Shown piece after piece: positions 48,698-62,164 of a stretch of DNA of 64,000 nt. Under the pieces are notes generated by a model that had not been told where the DNA came from, ran no database searches, and saw only the letters and a list, made by a program, of their open reading frames with translations. The DNA comes from Ricordea florida (taxonomy: Eukaryota; Cnidaria; Anthozoa; Corallimorpharia; Ricordeidae): contig OX453272.1 of the NCBI GenBank assembly GCA_949710005.1, positions 20,180,929 to 20,244,928 of the forward strand, in the 5' to 3' direction. Each line of letters starts with the position of its first letter. Positions within the stretch are counted from its first letter, which is position 1. The position numbers were made by a program, and so were the translations under genes.

Positions 48698-48810
48698 GTT
48701 GATGCAAAATGGCAGAATGGGGGATTCTGATTGAAAGCGGTTAAAACTAGTTAAAAATCTACAATTGTAGTTTTATAAAAATGAAACGTTTTTCCTGGAT
48801 AGTAGATGTA

Positions 48811-51800
48811 CAGTATTGTGAAAAAGTAATGCAAGCGAAATTCGCGAATTTCGTTCTTTGTTCCGGCGACTTTTCGACGAAAGTTCGCTGGAAAGTTCGA
48901 GTGAAATTTCATGGCGTATCGAGCGATAATTCGCTTCGAAGTTTTGTTAGGCTAAAGAAAATTCGCAAGGACAAACGATAATTCGCCAGGCAATGCACGA
49001 AATTTCGCAACACATTGAACAGTAGTTCGGCAGCGTTTGCGTAATTTTCTTTTAGCAAACGATACAAACAAGCTGTCGAGTAAGTTACAAGCAATAAATT
49101 TTGTAAATACGTATCAGTTTGCAGTCATCGATCACTGATTCAGGGGATAACAATTTAACTATGACAAATACGTTATTTGAATCTTACTCACCTAAAATTT
49201 GCAAAAGGTTTTCTAGCAGCGTCGCATGCTCGACTTCCGCTCGAGCTCAGTTTCATACGCAAAAAGTAGAATACACTTAACCGCATTATGAAGACAACGA
49301 GCTCAGTTCGTTCCAAAAACAAAACAAAAACATCTCCAGTTCTGCCTTCGCACTTAATTCGAACACACGTGCACGCTCGCAAATCCACGCGGCTGTTGTT
49401 TATTTCTATCCCTGTCCCCTCGCGGTTGTTTGTTAAAGTGCTGACCCAAGTTGCTCGAAGGCTGGATAAAGCTAACCACCGGATAAATCGCTATCCAACA
49501 AATAAGTGTTGACAAAACAAACCACACCATCTGCTGGATAGTGATCTTTCTGGCTATATTGTCCAACTTTCGAACAACCCGGGACTGAGGTGACTGGGAG
49601 TTGCTTTTAAGTCTTTGATAAGTTCACCATTATTTTGCTCCATTTTCGTTGCCTTTATATTACTCAGTGGTACTGTGTTTTGGGGTTTTGGATCAAGTCA
49701 GCAATTTAGCGTTCCTTCTGAAATAACCAGGTGAGTTTCATAGCTAACATTTTGTCAAATTGTGATGCTATTACAGCAGACTAATGGCTTCTTTTGTGCG
49801 CAATGATTGGACAGAAAAACAGAATTTACAAAAAATTCATCAGATTTCCCTCATTATCCAATGAGCGAAAGTATAAAACCTACAAAAACAAACTGAACCA
49901 TTTAATTCGCATCGCAAAACGTAAATACTATGATATTAAGTTTGAGAGTGCCAAACGTGACCTTAGAACAACTTGGAAACTGCTTAATGAGGTTATAAAT
50001 AAGCGTAAAAGTAAATCACCTTTGCCCTCATCATTTGCATCTGAGGGTAAAACGATAACAGATCCTGTGGAAATTGCTGATAAATTCTGTAAATACTTTA
50101 CTAATATTGGTCCCAATCTGGCTAGAGGCAATACGCAGCGTAAATTCCTCATTTAGTTCTTTTTTTGGCGACGTTAACCATCCTCCTATCACCCTGCAAC
50201 CTACCGACCCCTGTGAACTGGAAAGCATTTGTAGCATGTTCGCCTCGGGGAAGGCCCCCGGTTATGACAATATTTCAATGCGTGTTATTAAACACTCATT
50301 TCACCTGATTTCTGCCCCTCTGGCCAACATCATAAACTTGTCTTTGCAAAAAGGTATCTTCCCTGATACACTAAAAATTGCTAAAGTGATTCCTATTTAC
50401 AAAGCAGATGATCCTAGTCTTTTTACAAATTACAGACCCATTTCCTTGTTGTCCAATTTTTCCAAATTTTTTGAAAAAGTTATGTATAATCGCATGATTG
50501 AATACGCCGAACAATATAATATATTATACCGCTGCCAGTTTGGATTTCGTAAAAACTATTCAACATCCCATGCTCTAATCCATCTGATAAATAGAATCTC
50601 TTCGGCAATTGACCAGCGTGAAACTACTGTAGGTGTTTTCCTAGATCTCTCCAAAGCCTTTGACACTCTTGATCATCAAATCCTATTCGCTAAGCTGGAG
50701 CACTATGGTATCCGTGATGTGGCTCTGCAGTGGATAAAAAGCTACTTTTCTCGCCGTCAGCAATTCGTTCAAATTAATCAAACTTGTTCCTCAATGCAGA
50801 CCATTAAGTGTGGAGTTCCCCAAGGATCTATTTTAGGCCCCTTATTCTTCATACTTCATATAAATGATCTTCCTTTCTACTTTTTGCTGACGACACGAGT
50901 GTCTTTTTTTCACACTCTAATCCTAGCTACTTAGAGAATGTGCTTAATAATGAGTTACTAAATATTGATGTTTGGTTAAGGTGCAATAAGCTCTCAGTTA
51001 ACATCAAAAAAACAAATTATGTTACCTTTAGTCCGAGTCAGAGGAAACTCGACCACAATTTTTCTCTCTCTTTTGGAGGTCAACCTTTAATTCAAAGCAA
51101 TGTAACTAAATTTCTTGGGGTGTACCTAGACGAACATCTTACTTGGAAGTATCACATAAACTTTGTCTGTAAACAAATCGCTAAGTCAATCGGTATCTTA
51201 TCCAGGACGCGTTTCTACTTATCTTGTAAGACCAAACTCACGCTGTACTACACATTAATTTATCCTCATATTACTTATTGTAACTCCACGTGGTCTTCTA
51301 CTTACGTATCTAATTTAAACAGAATTTACTTGCTACAAAAGCGGGCTGTGCGAGCTATCACAAATTCAGAATATCGAGCACATACTGCTCCTCTATTCTC
51401 CAAACTGGAAATTCTAGATATTTTCCAAGTTAATACGCTCGACACTGATAAATTTATGTTTCGCTACCACAATAATCTGCTGCCCCCACTCTTCCGCAAT
51501 CTGTTCATGACAAATAGTCAAGTCCATAGTTATCACACAAGAACAGCCAGTAATTATCGAGTGCATTCCTGTCGTACGAACATTAAGAAATTCACAATTC
51601 TTCACCAAGGACCTAGAATCTGGAACTGTCTTCCTGCATCTATTACAAATTTGTCAAGCTTTTCTGTCTTTAAGAACAAAGTGCTAGAGTTTTTATTAAA
51701 ATAGATACTAAACTAGTTTAGCCGCACTTCTTCGCAGCCCTTATTTCTTATAATATTGCGATGTCGAGGTGGCCTCTCTTTACAAGCCTGGTGGTTTCCT

Positions 51801-52216
51801 GAGGTCTCCTCGCCTAACAACCTGCTGTATACTGTTAAATTTATTGTAAAAAAAGGCTAATAAATAAATGATGATGATGATGAAAGGTCATTTATATATT
51901 TCACTCGGTGAACTGTTGTTCGAAAATGCTCTTGGCCTATTGATAAACAATAGAACAAATTTTCAGAAGGAGCAAATTTTCGTTCAAAAAATCGCAGTGA
52001 CTTTTCGGGAGGAGCGAATTATCGCTCGAAAATTCGTGGTGAATCATCGCACAACACGCATTATCGTTCAAAAAATCGTACGTATCAAAACAAGAGGTGT
52101 GACGAAAATGCGGGGAAATTTCATCGAAATATCTTTTCGAGCTAAATATCTTCGAATAACCCCGAAAAGCAAGGAATTTCGTCGAATTTCGCTTTCGTTA
52201 CTTTTTCACGATACTG
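48811..52216. mobile_element. TA-flanked DNA transposon with a LINE nested inside
   Basis: The left end CAGTATTGTGAAAAAGTAA and the right end (reverse complement CAGTATCGTGAAAAAGTAA) are each bordered by TA (48809-48810 and 52217-52218). Both arms are full of CGAAATTCG-type motifs. CAGTA ends with TA duplication fit the Tc1/mariner-pogo superfamily. No transposase was seen, so without the LINE it is a non-autonomous element of about 1.3 kb. Confidence 0.8.
49794..51885 (+). pseudogene. CR1/L2-like LINE, 5'-truncated
   Basis: The frames 49794-50156, 50074-50934 and 50940-51704 give an almost continuous RT ORF. It opens with a linker upstream of RT (KRKYYDIKFESAKRDLRTTWKLL) and continues with NYRPISLLSNFSK, FLDLSKAFDTLDH, CGVPQGSILGPLFF and the C-terminal thumb through KAVRAI-like sequence to SSFSVFKNK. 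The FADD box region near 50885 is broken by a shift. The element ends in AATAAATGATGATGATGATGA, a tail typical of this group. The endonuclease domain is missing. Confidence 0.85.
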
Positions 52217-52239
52217 TAATTGGCCGATTCTGGGTGGTT

Positions 52240-54185
52240 TAGGGGGTGCGCCAGAATCGGCCAATTGCATTTACTTTTTACATGGTCCAAACCTGACCAA
52301 TAATTTATTTGACGCTCTCACCAGATTTCAACGAGATTCAGTCGCTATGGTATCAGATGTAGAAGCAATGTTTCATCAAGTAAGGGTCAACTTGAAACAT
52401 TGTAATGCATTGATATTCCTCTGGTGGTCTGAAATAGTCAGCAGTCAATAGTCGCCATGAAGTTGGACTGTACTCTGCGAGAACTTGAGTTCCCTTCTAC
52501 AGTAAATCAAGAATGAAAATAACGATTTTACACCTTTGTGGCCAACCGCCTGATCCATGACAGCTCACAACCATTCCAGTGGAATTATGTGAAGTACAAA
52601 AGAAATCCAGCAGATGTTGCCAGCAGAGGACTGACAAAAGAGCAGTTGCTCGACCAAGATCGTTGGTTAGAGTTCTCAACTTGTGGCAAAATGAACAATA
52701 TTGGCAGACTCTTTCGAATTTTTTACTGTATATTTCAGAACAAGACCCATCACGTAACACAATCCTCTGAAATTCCGGAACTGGAGTCACTGATCCAGTG
52801 GTATTCCTCGTGGTACAAACTAAAGAAGGACGTGGCTTGGCTTTTGCAGTTTAATGAGTACATTCAAAAGAAAAGATATCACCGAGGGAAGAGAAAGGGA
52901 CCTATGATGACTCAATACCATGTGATGAACTCACTATTAAATAACTGGGAGCTGCTGAAATTTGAATTATGGCATATGTGTAGAGGTCATCATTCCTAGA
53001 AATGATTGACACTCTGCAGAATAAATGTTCTAGAAAACACCAGAAACGTATCCTTGCTGTTGCCAAACAACCATCACGCCTCTGATCAACAAGTTGCTGA
53101 TCACAGCGCATCACAAGTCCGTGGGACACCTAAGTCAGGAATATGTTTTGTTGAGGTTAAGACCGAGATGCTGGATCATCTAGTGAAGAGCATTGGTTTG
53201 TAAGGTGCTTGCCGGTTCCTAAGGAAGCAGAATGCATTTCTGGGACAGCACGTGATGGCTGATCTACCAAAGGACCGTTTGACCCCTGGTGAGCCACCAT
53301 TCTCTTACGTGGGTGTAGACCTCTTTGGGCCTCTTAATGTAAAACAAGGAAGGAGTCCAGTAAAACACTATGGCTGTCTTCGCTCATGCCTAACTGTACG
53401 AGCTACCCATATTGAGGTGGTAGAGGTCCTAAGGACCAATTCATTCATTAATGCACTATGTAGACTTGTTAACCGTAGAGGAAATACTAAGGTCATAGAG
53501 AGCAACAATGGGATATACATCCATGGTGGGGAAAGAGAGTTACAAGAAGCTCTTGAGGACTCAAGCCAGCAAAAAATCAAGTTCTTTCTTCACCAGAAGA
53601 ACATCGATTGGATATTTAACGCACCCTGGAAGCTTGGACATGAGAGGGGTGTGGAAATGGGTAGTTCATTCCATTTGAAAGATCTTAAGAAAGCTACTGA
53701 AGGAACAGTTGATTTCTGGAGAGGCACTAAGAACCTTCATAACAGAAGTCAAAGCTATCCTTAACATCTGGCCACTAACTCCTATTAGTGACGGTCCCAG
53801 TGATCCAGCACTTCTGACTCCAAGTCATCTGAACACTTCTCTGTCCAAATTTAAATATGCCCACGGGTTTACTTGCGAAAGATGACTTATATTTCCATCA
53901 CAGCTGGAGACAAGTGCAATATCTTGTCGGTCTGTTCTAGAAGAGATGGCTATCTGGTTACCTACCCAAGTTGCAAGAGCACAGGTAATAAACAAAGCCC
54001 TGCAGCAATTTAGCAGGAGGCCTTGTACTTATTGCTGATAAAAGAGTTCACTGAGGTCAGAGGCCATTGGGCCGTGTTGATAAAGTTTATCAAGGCAAAG
54101 ATGGATTTATCAGATCAGTAAAAGTTGTGACAAGGTCATTGACCTTGACGAGGCCGATTACTAAGCTTTGTTCCCTCAAGCAAGA
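52240..54185 (+). pseudogene. BEL/Pao pol remnant
   Basis: In order: a short RT piece with LLHGPNLTNNLFDALTRFQ (about 52272-52390); an RNase H end to integrase zinc region (52538-52999) with NPADVASRGLTKEQLL; an integrase core (53252-53764) with FSYVGVDLFGPLNVKQ, and ESNNG where the second catalytic Asp would be expected as SDNG; and a C-terminal segment near 54065-54180 with LGRVDKVYQGKDG. Large internal deletions and several shifts are present. The catalytic Asp change adds to the evidence that it is dead. Confidence 0.8.
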
Positions 54186-57100
54186 CAATTCAAACGTCAA
54201 CAAACAAACTGCTGGACACTCAATAAGTAATTGAATAATTTTAGTTAATGAACTCTGACACACTGAATAACATTCTAGATGTCAATAGCTATTTACTAAG
54301 AGTGAACTTTAATTAAGTTCAATTGTTTCAAGCCCTCTTGTAACACCAGGTGGAGTCATGACTGTGCTACTGATTAAAAATGCAATTGAAATGGAGTAAC
54401 CCTGAGAATCAATGTACATCTTTCAAAAAGCCAGAAAATAAAGATCTAGAATCTCGGAGATGGTGGTTGAAGCATGGCGCAAATTACACTAATGAAGCAA
54501 AGAAACAACATGGCTTTCAATCTGCAGTCAACTTCACTGAGTTCAAGAGTATAATTTAGAGTTCCAGAGTCAACAAAGTAACAGTAGTTTTAACCTTGAA
54601 TAATACTTGAAAAGAAAGTGCATTTCGTTAATTGATTTCTTTAACTATTTTAATTATTTGAGTGGAAATTGACTTTGTGTATGACTTTTACCATTTCAAA
54701 GATAGGCTATGTTGATAGCTGTGCCTTGGTCATGATAGGTTTATAGGAGACAAAAGTTTATTGGTGGGCAATACAAGCAAGTGAGTGTTTATGCCATGGA
54801 CAAGAGTTTGATACGGTCTTCATAGTGATTTAATTTTTCCATAACTGAGAGAGTTGCCCTGTAACACTGTTTTGAAGATTCCACAGAAGACCATCTATGT
54901 AATGACACACGCTCTCAACACAAGCACTTTGTTCCTCACAAATATGCTATTTTCAAAACATCCCTATCATTTTGACTAGAGGCTTACTGCCAGAAACACA
55001 ATCGAAAAGATACATGTACAAGATATCAATACTATTTGTAAGTGGCTGCAACTACATGTACGAAATAAGGGCAGGCATTACAATGTGCAAGTACCTTTCT
55101 TGGTCCAAAGAAATGTTTTTCACTTTCCCAACATACCAGATTCCATAGGATGTCTGCAAAAAACCAAAGGTACATGTAACTAATCATCGAGGTCATGCAA
55201 CCCAGTCAATGGCTCATATGGTTCTGTGTGGTTTAACTCTGACAATTAGCACATGAGAAAAATGCATCAGATCAATACAAATGTATGCAGATGGGTCAGT
55301 GCTCTTAATAGCTAAGATGACAAGTATTGAACAATAACTATTAGTATATACAAACTCAGCAACATTGGCATTTTGACCAATCTAACTGGCTCTCCACCCC
55401 AGACTATTACCAGACTATTAAACACTATCCACAATATTCCAACTTATTCAACTTATTCTTGCACTGGCTCAATCCATACTCTACCCAAAAAAGAGATCCT
55501 GAAGCTAAAAGATCAGGCTTTGTGGTGATTTTGTACACATGAAGGGGCATGGAACCCATCAAGAAGATTATGAGTAGTTACAACATCAAAGTTGCCCAAA
55601 AACGTTTCCTAACTTTAAGCCAAATCTTCACCATGCCTAACGATCCTGTACCAAAGGAACAAAACAGTGATGCTATTTGTTCCATCCCTTTCCACTGTGA
55701 TCATAATACATTGGGCAGATTATATGGAAATTTGGTAACCGCTTAAAGGAACACCAAAAACCAAAGATAAAAAAATAGACAGTCAAGGACTGTATGTGGC
55801 TACTGCATATATTATAATTATGATGATGATGATGTATTAGTACAGCACACTTTTTCATACGAATATATTATGGGATAGAACGAAATAGAAGAATGGACAG
55901 CTTAAAGTGGAGCCATTTTTTGTAAAGAAGTGGGTAGCTTTAATGGAATGGGACCCCATTTTCTGATTGCCAAACAGTATGCAATTTAGTTCAACAACAT
56001 GTGCAAATTACAGTGGCCACTTAATACTCAACAATTTTAACATCAAAATTTTCTTCTTTGGGGGGGGGGGGGGTACGTTGTACTGGGTCGTCATCTTATC
56101 ACCATGTCAAAGGATTGAAAATATCTTGTGTAGCCAAAGTAGGCAAAGGAACTGACTATTTAATGATGCATCCATAGATGTTGGAAAAGTTTGAATACAG
56201 AGATTTTAAGTGGAGATTTATGGTGTATAAACTATATGTAAGTGAACAGCAAAACTGAAACACCTGTCTTGAACTTCAGTCAAACATTTTATTGACAATT
56301 TATACAACACAACAATGATACCAATCCCCTCTGCCAACCTTTAGGAGATGAGAAAAATTGAGCAATGCCTCTTGTACAATTGTCTTATGGATGAAAATAA
56401 ACCAATAGAAATAAGCCTGCCCAACAGTAAGTTGCTAATGCAGTATCATCTACTGTACAAAAATTCAACAGTGGTTAACTCAGACACAGCTCTAACAGAT
56501 ATACCTTTGCAGACTGACATAATATTTCTACATGCTCGGTCCGTTAGTGCATTCTCGAATACCACCTCATTAAGGTTGAACTCTTGGAAAGAATTCTGCA
56601 CAGGTCCCTACTTCATTATGCATGCAGGAAATGTTCGATTTTCCACATTTCTGTCAGAAATTCTACCGATTCTAATTTTCCGTATTTCAGTCAAAATGAA
56701 TTAGGGACCTGCTCGGAAATCTTGCCACATTTTGTTCCCAATAGGGAAGTACTCGTGTCTTGAAAGAGATAAGTCGTCCCCCAAATAAAGTATTTTGTTC
56801 CAAAGAGGGAGTTGTGTTTCTAAAGGAATTACTCGTTTCCTGAAGAAAAATTCCTTCCCAATCAGGAATTATTTGTCTCTCGAAAGACATTTCTTGTTCC
56901 CTGAAGGAAATATTTTGTTCCCAAGCACAATTTCAATTTTGAGGCTCACATATTTCGCTACACCTTAATTTCATGATTTTGCGAAAATTTTGCTTTTGGA
57001 CTCACTTTAATTTCGCGTTTTTCAGTGAAAAAATATTTCTTTGACAATTTTACTTAACATGTCCCTGAATTTGACCAAACAACTTAATCAACAATGTCCA

Positions 57101-57856
57101 AATAAACAGAAACGCAACTGATTATGTAAATAGTAACAAGAAAGATGTTCTCAGTGTCTACAAGGCACGGTTTGTGACATAGCTTTGCTCCTGTTACGTT
57201 GTTTTTAGGTGATTTTACTTGTAAAGCTACAAGTTAAGAGAACACTTCATGTAAGAAGGTTCTTGGACATCCCACTAGTAGGAGTAGCATGTGCTCAGGA
57301 AGCTCAGAATAACAGTGGTCTTAAATCAATACAAGACTCGAGTTTATTTCATGGTGACCCTGATGTGTTAAAAAAGTCATAGAACAGGGAGAAATAGATT
57401 GGAGCCTTCAAGGATACTCCAGGAAAAAGATTCGAAGGGACAAGGTGAGCGATACTAGTGAACAGCGGCCGCCATCTTGGATTTTGGAAAGTGCCACCAA
57501 TTCTGTTCACCAAAGTCAACTAAATACAGCAATTAAATTGAGACCAACCATCTCAACCCATCCTGCAACCAGAGGTAGATAGTTGCAGTGTAATTTGTTT
57601 AATATTTTAATATTTTTTTGTTTAATAATTTGTAAATTTGCAATTGGATCGGAACTGAATCTTTTCACGTGTACAGAAGACTAATGGCGAATTTCAGCAC
57701 ATCCGAGCACAGATCAGTGAACCTAGATTACTTATCTGGTATTTGGAACGGTGATACAGCCCAGTAGAGATACATAACAGTCAGTGCAATACGCGAAAGC
57801 AAGCAAAAACCCCGATTGATCGCGATAGCTGATCGCACACAAGTAATTCAGTCACC
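54186..57856. other. Long stretch without recognised gene
   Basis: AT-rich DNA with simple repeats: an ATGATGATGATG run near 55815 and a run of thirteen G near 56061. Short ORFs (55549, 55967, 56348 on plus) have no supporting features. A long terminal repeat for the Gypsy element that begins at 57857 may lie in the last few hundred bases, but no TG...CA pair or primer site was identified. Confidence 0.4.
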
Positions 57857-58848
57857 ATGCCAGAGACCAACGAGGATAGGAGGGCGCGACAGGCTGCAAT
57901 CGAGCGAGCTGCTAGAGCAAGGCTACATGGAGTTGAAATGCCCAAGAGATTAGACTTCACTTCCAAGAAACTACACCATGAATATTTGTGCTTTAAGACT
58001 TTAGCTAAAAAGGTTTTAGAATGCTACCACGGGCTTGAGGACAGTGTCAAAGTAAATAAAGTACTAATGTGGATGGGGCCAGAGGCACGCGTCAAACATG
58101 AGCTACACCCATTCCCACCAGGAGACAAGGAAAAACTTGACCTGCTGTGGAACGTCTTCGACAATTTGTGTTCCAAGAAAGAAGAAACCAATCCTACCAA
58201 GGCACATTTTGGCAAGAAACTGCCCAAATATGTCACTAAGGTCTTTCTAGACAAGGACCAATCACCTGATGTATTGTATGCCCGGCTGAAGTTGAATTGC
58301 CAGATGGAAGCACAAGAAAGCTCAAGGGCAAGGTCGACACTGGAGCTCAGGTGAATGTGATGAATTATATGACATTCAGAGAAATCTTTGGCAATGATGC
58401 AGAGGGAATTCTGCATGACAGTAAAGTGAAACTCACAGGCTATGGAGGAAAGCACTTCAGAAACCAGGGGAAATTCCGTATTGGTGTTCGACACAATGAT
58501 GTTGTTGGTCGCCACGTCAAATTCTTTGTATCCGACTATGGCAGTAACTTGTTCTCACTAAAAGTCACCTGTGCAATGAAAATCATCAAGATTATGTGTG
58601 AAAGGAAGAAGGACTGCAAGAACTGTCATGGTCCCTGTGATGTGAGTGAGGTCAACAAAGGTACTAAGGAAGAAGAAGAAGTCACCCCAGCACCAAACCA
58701 AGACTTCACAAAGCCCAAGTATTCTCTCAAGGTGAGGAAACCCATCGAAATCAGGGATACAGCACAAAAACAAACTCTAAAAACAAATGGCGCAAAAACC
58801 GTAGAAACACCTCTGGAAAAAGGCGAGCAGTCAAAGGGAATTAAATGA
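57857..58848 (+). pseudogene. Gypsy element 5' part: gag fragment and aspartic protease
   Basis: The frame 57857-58354 starts with a basic helical region and continues with gag-like helices (KTLAKKVLECYHGLEDS) to ARLKLNCQ. Just after, in another frame (58297-58848), lies the aspartic protease site GKVDTGAQVNVM with the DTGA triad, followed by beta strands and a Cys cluster. The gag end and the zinc knuckle are missing, so gag is deleted internally. The element resumes at 62165 with RT after Penelope-like insertions. Confidence 0.75.
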
Positions 58849-58849
58849 A

Positions 58850-61280
58850 AAATTCCTTAAAAAACTTTCAACCCATCAACTATCTGACGACCAAGTCAAC
58901 GTGCTATCAAGGGGTCTTAAATTTATCCCAACGCCCGTGACTAACAAAACCATAATCAGGCGACAACTCTTGCAGGATTTTAAACAATTCGCGAGAAGAA
59001 TGCGCCTCCAATACATATTTCACGGCCAAGATAAAGAACCACATCCTTTTCATGTCAAATCAAACTGGATGCCTCCGGTTCAACAATCCATAACCCTTGA
59101 AAGCTATTTGGAAAGTGTCAAAACACAACTAGCCGACATCAGAATCAATAAGCCCAAAAATAATTTGTCACGCAATGAGATGGCAGCTTTAAAAGAGCTT
59201 AAGAATAACTCTGCCATAAACCTCAAAAAAGCGGACAAAGGAACAACAACGGTCATCATGAATAAATCAAACAAAATACAAGAGGCTGAAGTGCAACTCG
59301 AGAATAGAGAGCACTATAAACCTCTCGGAGCACCGACAGTGCTCGAAATTAGAAAAGAATCGAAGTTGCCTTATGGCAAATGCCGGACAACTTGGCCCCT
59401 CACATTGGTTGCCCTGATAAGGACTTGGTTGCCCTTAACATGTTCTATGATTTTTGCCTAGTTATAGGGTTTGACCAGAGAAATAATACCCCTATCAGTA
59501 TGCCTCTGTTTTCATAGTTCTCGAAGTTCTGCGAATAATAAATATTTAATATTTCAAACAAAATAAGTTAACCATCCCAATTACTTTATTCTGTGTCAAG
59601 ATTCAGAATACTTACATTTGTATATACGCGTGCGCCAAAATATTTCGAGGTCTCGGTTTGAAGACAACACGACAAGCTTATCGTGGCTTATTGAATCGAA
59701 CGAACGGCGTTCAATTAACGGTTACAACCTTCCATTTCCTTTGTTTTACATCTCTCAGTATCAGGAGATAAACCTCACTTTTAGAGCTGTTTTCGTGTCT
59801 CAAGTTTATAGCTTCTGTTCTTTATTCTGTTACGTATCAAGGTAATGTAAGTACTTCAATTTTTTCCTGGGTTGCCCGACGAATTCTTCTTGGGCAACTA
59901 GCCCTTTATTTTTCCTAAAAAATGGTTGCCCAAACGAAGTTTTAGTTGTCTCGGGCAACCGGGCAACCGCTAATTTCGAGCACTGCACCGATGGTAAAGA
60001 CCACACAAACAAAGGTCAACCAGATCATTGGCGAACTGCATCGGGGCAAACACATCAATGACATGACAAAAAAATGGCTTTCTCAAACCACCAGCCCGCC
60101 TAGAATTCCTGTCTTCTACACGCTTACAAAAATCCACAAATCTATTATGGTCGGAAGGCCGATCATCTCAGGTTGTGACGGCCCTACTGACAGAATATCA
60201 CCTTTTGTGGATACATTGCTACAGCCTATCGCACAAAAACAACAATCCTACATAAAGGATACACCTGATTTCATCAATTTTATAGAAAAAACAAAGATAG
60301 GCGAAGACACAATTTTGGTAACAATGGATGTTTCTAGCTTATACACGAATATACCACAAGAGGAGGGAACAGAAATAGTATGCAAAGCATATGAGATGTT
60401 CCACAACTATGATCCTCCAATCCCCACACACTATCTAAGGAATATGCTTGGTTTAATCCTAACAGAGAACTCATTTGAGTGAAACGGAAAAAATTATCTC
60501 CAGACCCATGGTGTCGCAATGGGCACAAAGACAGCAGTGTCTTTTGCAAATGTATTCATGGTAGAGATTGAAACAAATTTAATTCAACAAAACAATACCA
60601 AGCCAAGAGAATGGAAACGTTACATTGATGACGTATTCTCCCTTTGGGACTGTACAAGAAATGAAGTGGATCGTTTCATTCAACAAGCTAATACATTCCA
60701 CCCAACAATAAAATTCACAGCCGAAATATCAGCGAACGAAATAACTTTCCTTGATACAGTTGTGTTCAAAGGAGAGAGGTTCATAGAAAAATCCATCCTG
60801 GACATCAAAACTCACTACAAGCCAACCGAAACCTTTCAATATACCCATTTCACTTCGTGTCACCCTCCAGGGGTAAAAAGAGGCTTTATCAAAGGCGAAG
60901 CAATACGACTGCTTAGAACAAACTCTTCAAAAACAAAATTGAAGAGTGCCTTGCAAACTTCAAACAACGCCTCGAAGCACGTGGGTATCCGAAGAAATAT
61001 ATAGAAAGGTCCCTGTCAGAGGTCATCGTTGACTCAAGACAATCAGCTCTTAAACTACAAAAACAAAAAACGGCAGAGACTATTGCCTTTTGTAACTGCA
61101 TACCACCCTGCAGTAAAAAATCTTAACAAAATTGTGATGGAAAACTGGAGCTCCATAGAAAATCAGCCTCTACTGAAAACAATTTTTAAAAAGCCTCCGA
61201 TCATATCTTACAAAAGAGGTAAATCTCTAAAAGACATGCTTGTAAGAGCAAAACTACAATACGAAGGCTTTTGATAATAC
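58850..61280 (+). pseudogene. Penelope-like element, copy A
   Basis: The frames 58901-59336 and 59986-61274 encode a Penelope-type RT. Landmarks are an N-terminal LKKADKGTTTVIMNK, FYTLTKIHKS, RPIISGCDGPTDRIS, the catalytic MDVSSLYTNIP, THGVAMGTKTAVSFANVFM, YIDDVFSLWD, and a C-terminal KRGKSLKDMLVRAKLQ. A TGA at 60481 and shifts near 60950 and 61080 break it. No GIY-YIG endonuclease was found. A hAT-type MITE at 59337-59985 interrupts it. Confidence 0.85.
59337..59985. mobile_element. 649-bp hAT-type MITE inside the Penelope element
   Basis: The terminal inverted repeats read CAGTGCTCGAAATTAG on the left and CTAATTTCGAGCACTG on the right. CACCGA flanks it on both sides (a 6-8 base duplication, depending on where the end is placed). 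Both inner arms contain GTTGCCC motifs. Its removal restores a continuous RT frame. Confidence 0.88.
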
Positions 61281-61660
61281 GACGCAACCACAAAAACCAC
61301 ATGGGGAGTCCGTGCAGGCCTGTCTCTACCTTCCCTGAGAAACATCTAACTTAAAGTTGTCACACCTCAAACAGCAGCTGAAGAGATTCGTAAAGAATTG
61401 AAACCGAGCGGTCCTGCTGAAGCAACTATGATTACAGACAACGAATTACTTCAATACCTCGGACCAAATACACCTGGTGACGAGGATGCCTGTTATACAG
61501 TACCAAAAATACCTTCGTACTGTCCACTTTCGGACACTGAAGAAAACATGTCAAAGGACAAACTAAATGATGCCACAGAGGATTCACCTCCATTGACGCA
61601 ACCCAGACCACTGACTCGTAACACCAATGAGAACAATTGCAAAATGTAAATAGGCAGAGT
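61280..61660 (+). other. Segment between two Penelope-like copies with an 83-aa ORF
   Basis: The frame 61398-61649 encodes an acidic, Pro/Thr-rich protein without a recognised domain. Upstream, the short GGGGAGTCCG motif near 61303 also occurs after copy B at 62135, so the start of this segment is 3' sequence of the Penelope-like element. The ORF may be Gypsy, Penelope or filler sequence. Confidence 0.3.
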
Positions 61661-62164
61661 TCTTTGACGAAGGGCTAACGCTCAAAACGTCATCACCTCC
61701 ATTTTACCTTACGGTGGTATAACTTACTTAATCAACTCCTTTGATTTACCCAATTTCTTGTATTCACAGACTACATTTGAAGAGTGCCTCTCAAACTTCA
61801 AACTACGCCTCAAAACGCGAGGATACCCTAATATCTTCATTGAGAGGTCCCTAACAGGAGTCTGCTTCGAAGACAGAAAGTTGGCACTCCAACAAAGAAA
61901 AAAGACTCAAACGAGAGTTTTGCCATTTGTCACGACATATCACCCAGCAGTGCGTGACTTAAAGAAAATTTTAATGGAAAACTGGGTTGTCATACAAAAC
62001 CAGCAGTTGCTGAAAAGCATCTATACAAAGCCTCCAATTATATCATGCAAGAGAGGCAAATCTCTTAAAGATACGCTTGTTAGAGCGAAGATTTGACAGA
62101 AGGCTAAAATGCATCGCTACCACAACTCACGAGGGGAGTCCGCATAGGCCTGTCATTATCTTTT
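61660..62164 (+). pseudogene. Penelope-like element, copy B, 5'-truncated
   Basis: The copy begins with CTTTGACGAAGGGCTAACGC then AAAACGTCA, typical of Penelope terminal repeats. The frame 61758-62096 encodes the C-terminal RT thumb region (FEECLSNFKLRLKTRGYP to KRGKSLKDTLVRAKI), clearly homologous to copy A but about a third diverged. A partial copy in tandem with a longer one is the usual structure of these elements. Confidence 0.8.

Noticed and set aside
56058-56075. Run of G as a functional G-quadruplex
   Set aside because: A single mononucleotide run is more likely a simple repeat, and nothing around it suggests a regulatory role.
57286-57856. Long terminal repeat of the downstream Gypsy element
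   Set aside because: No TG...CA ends, primer-binding site or second copy is visible in the window, so it was not annotated.
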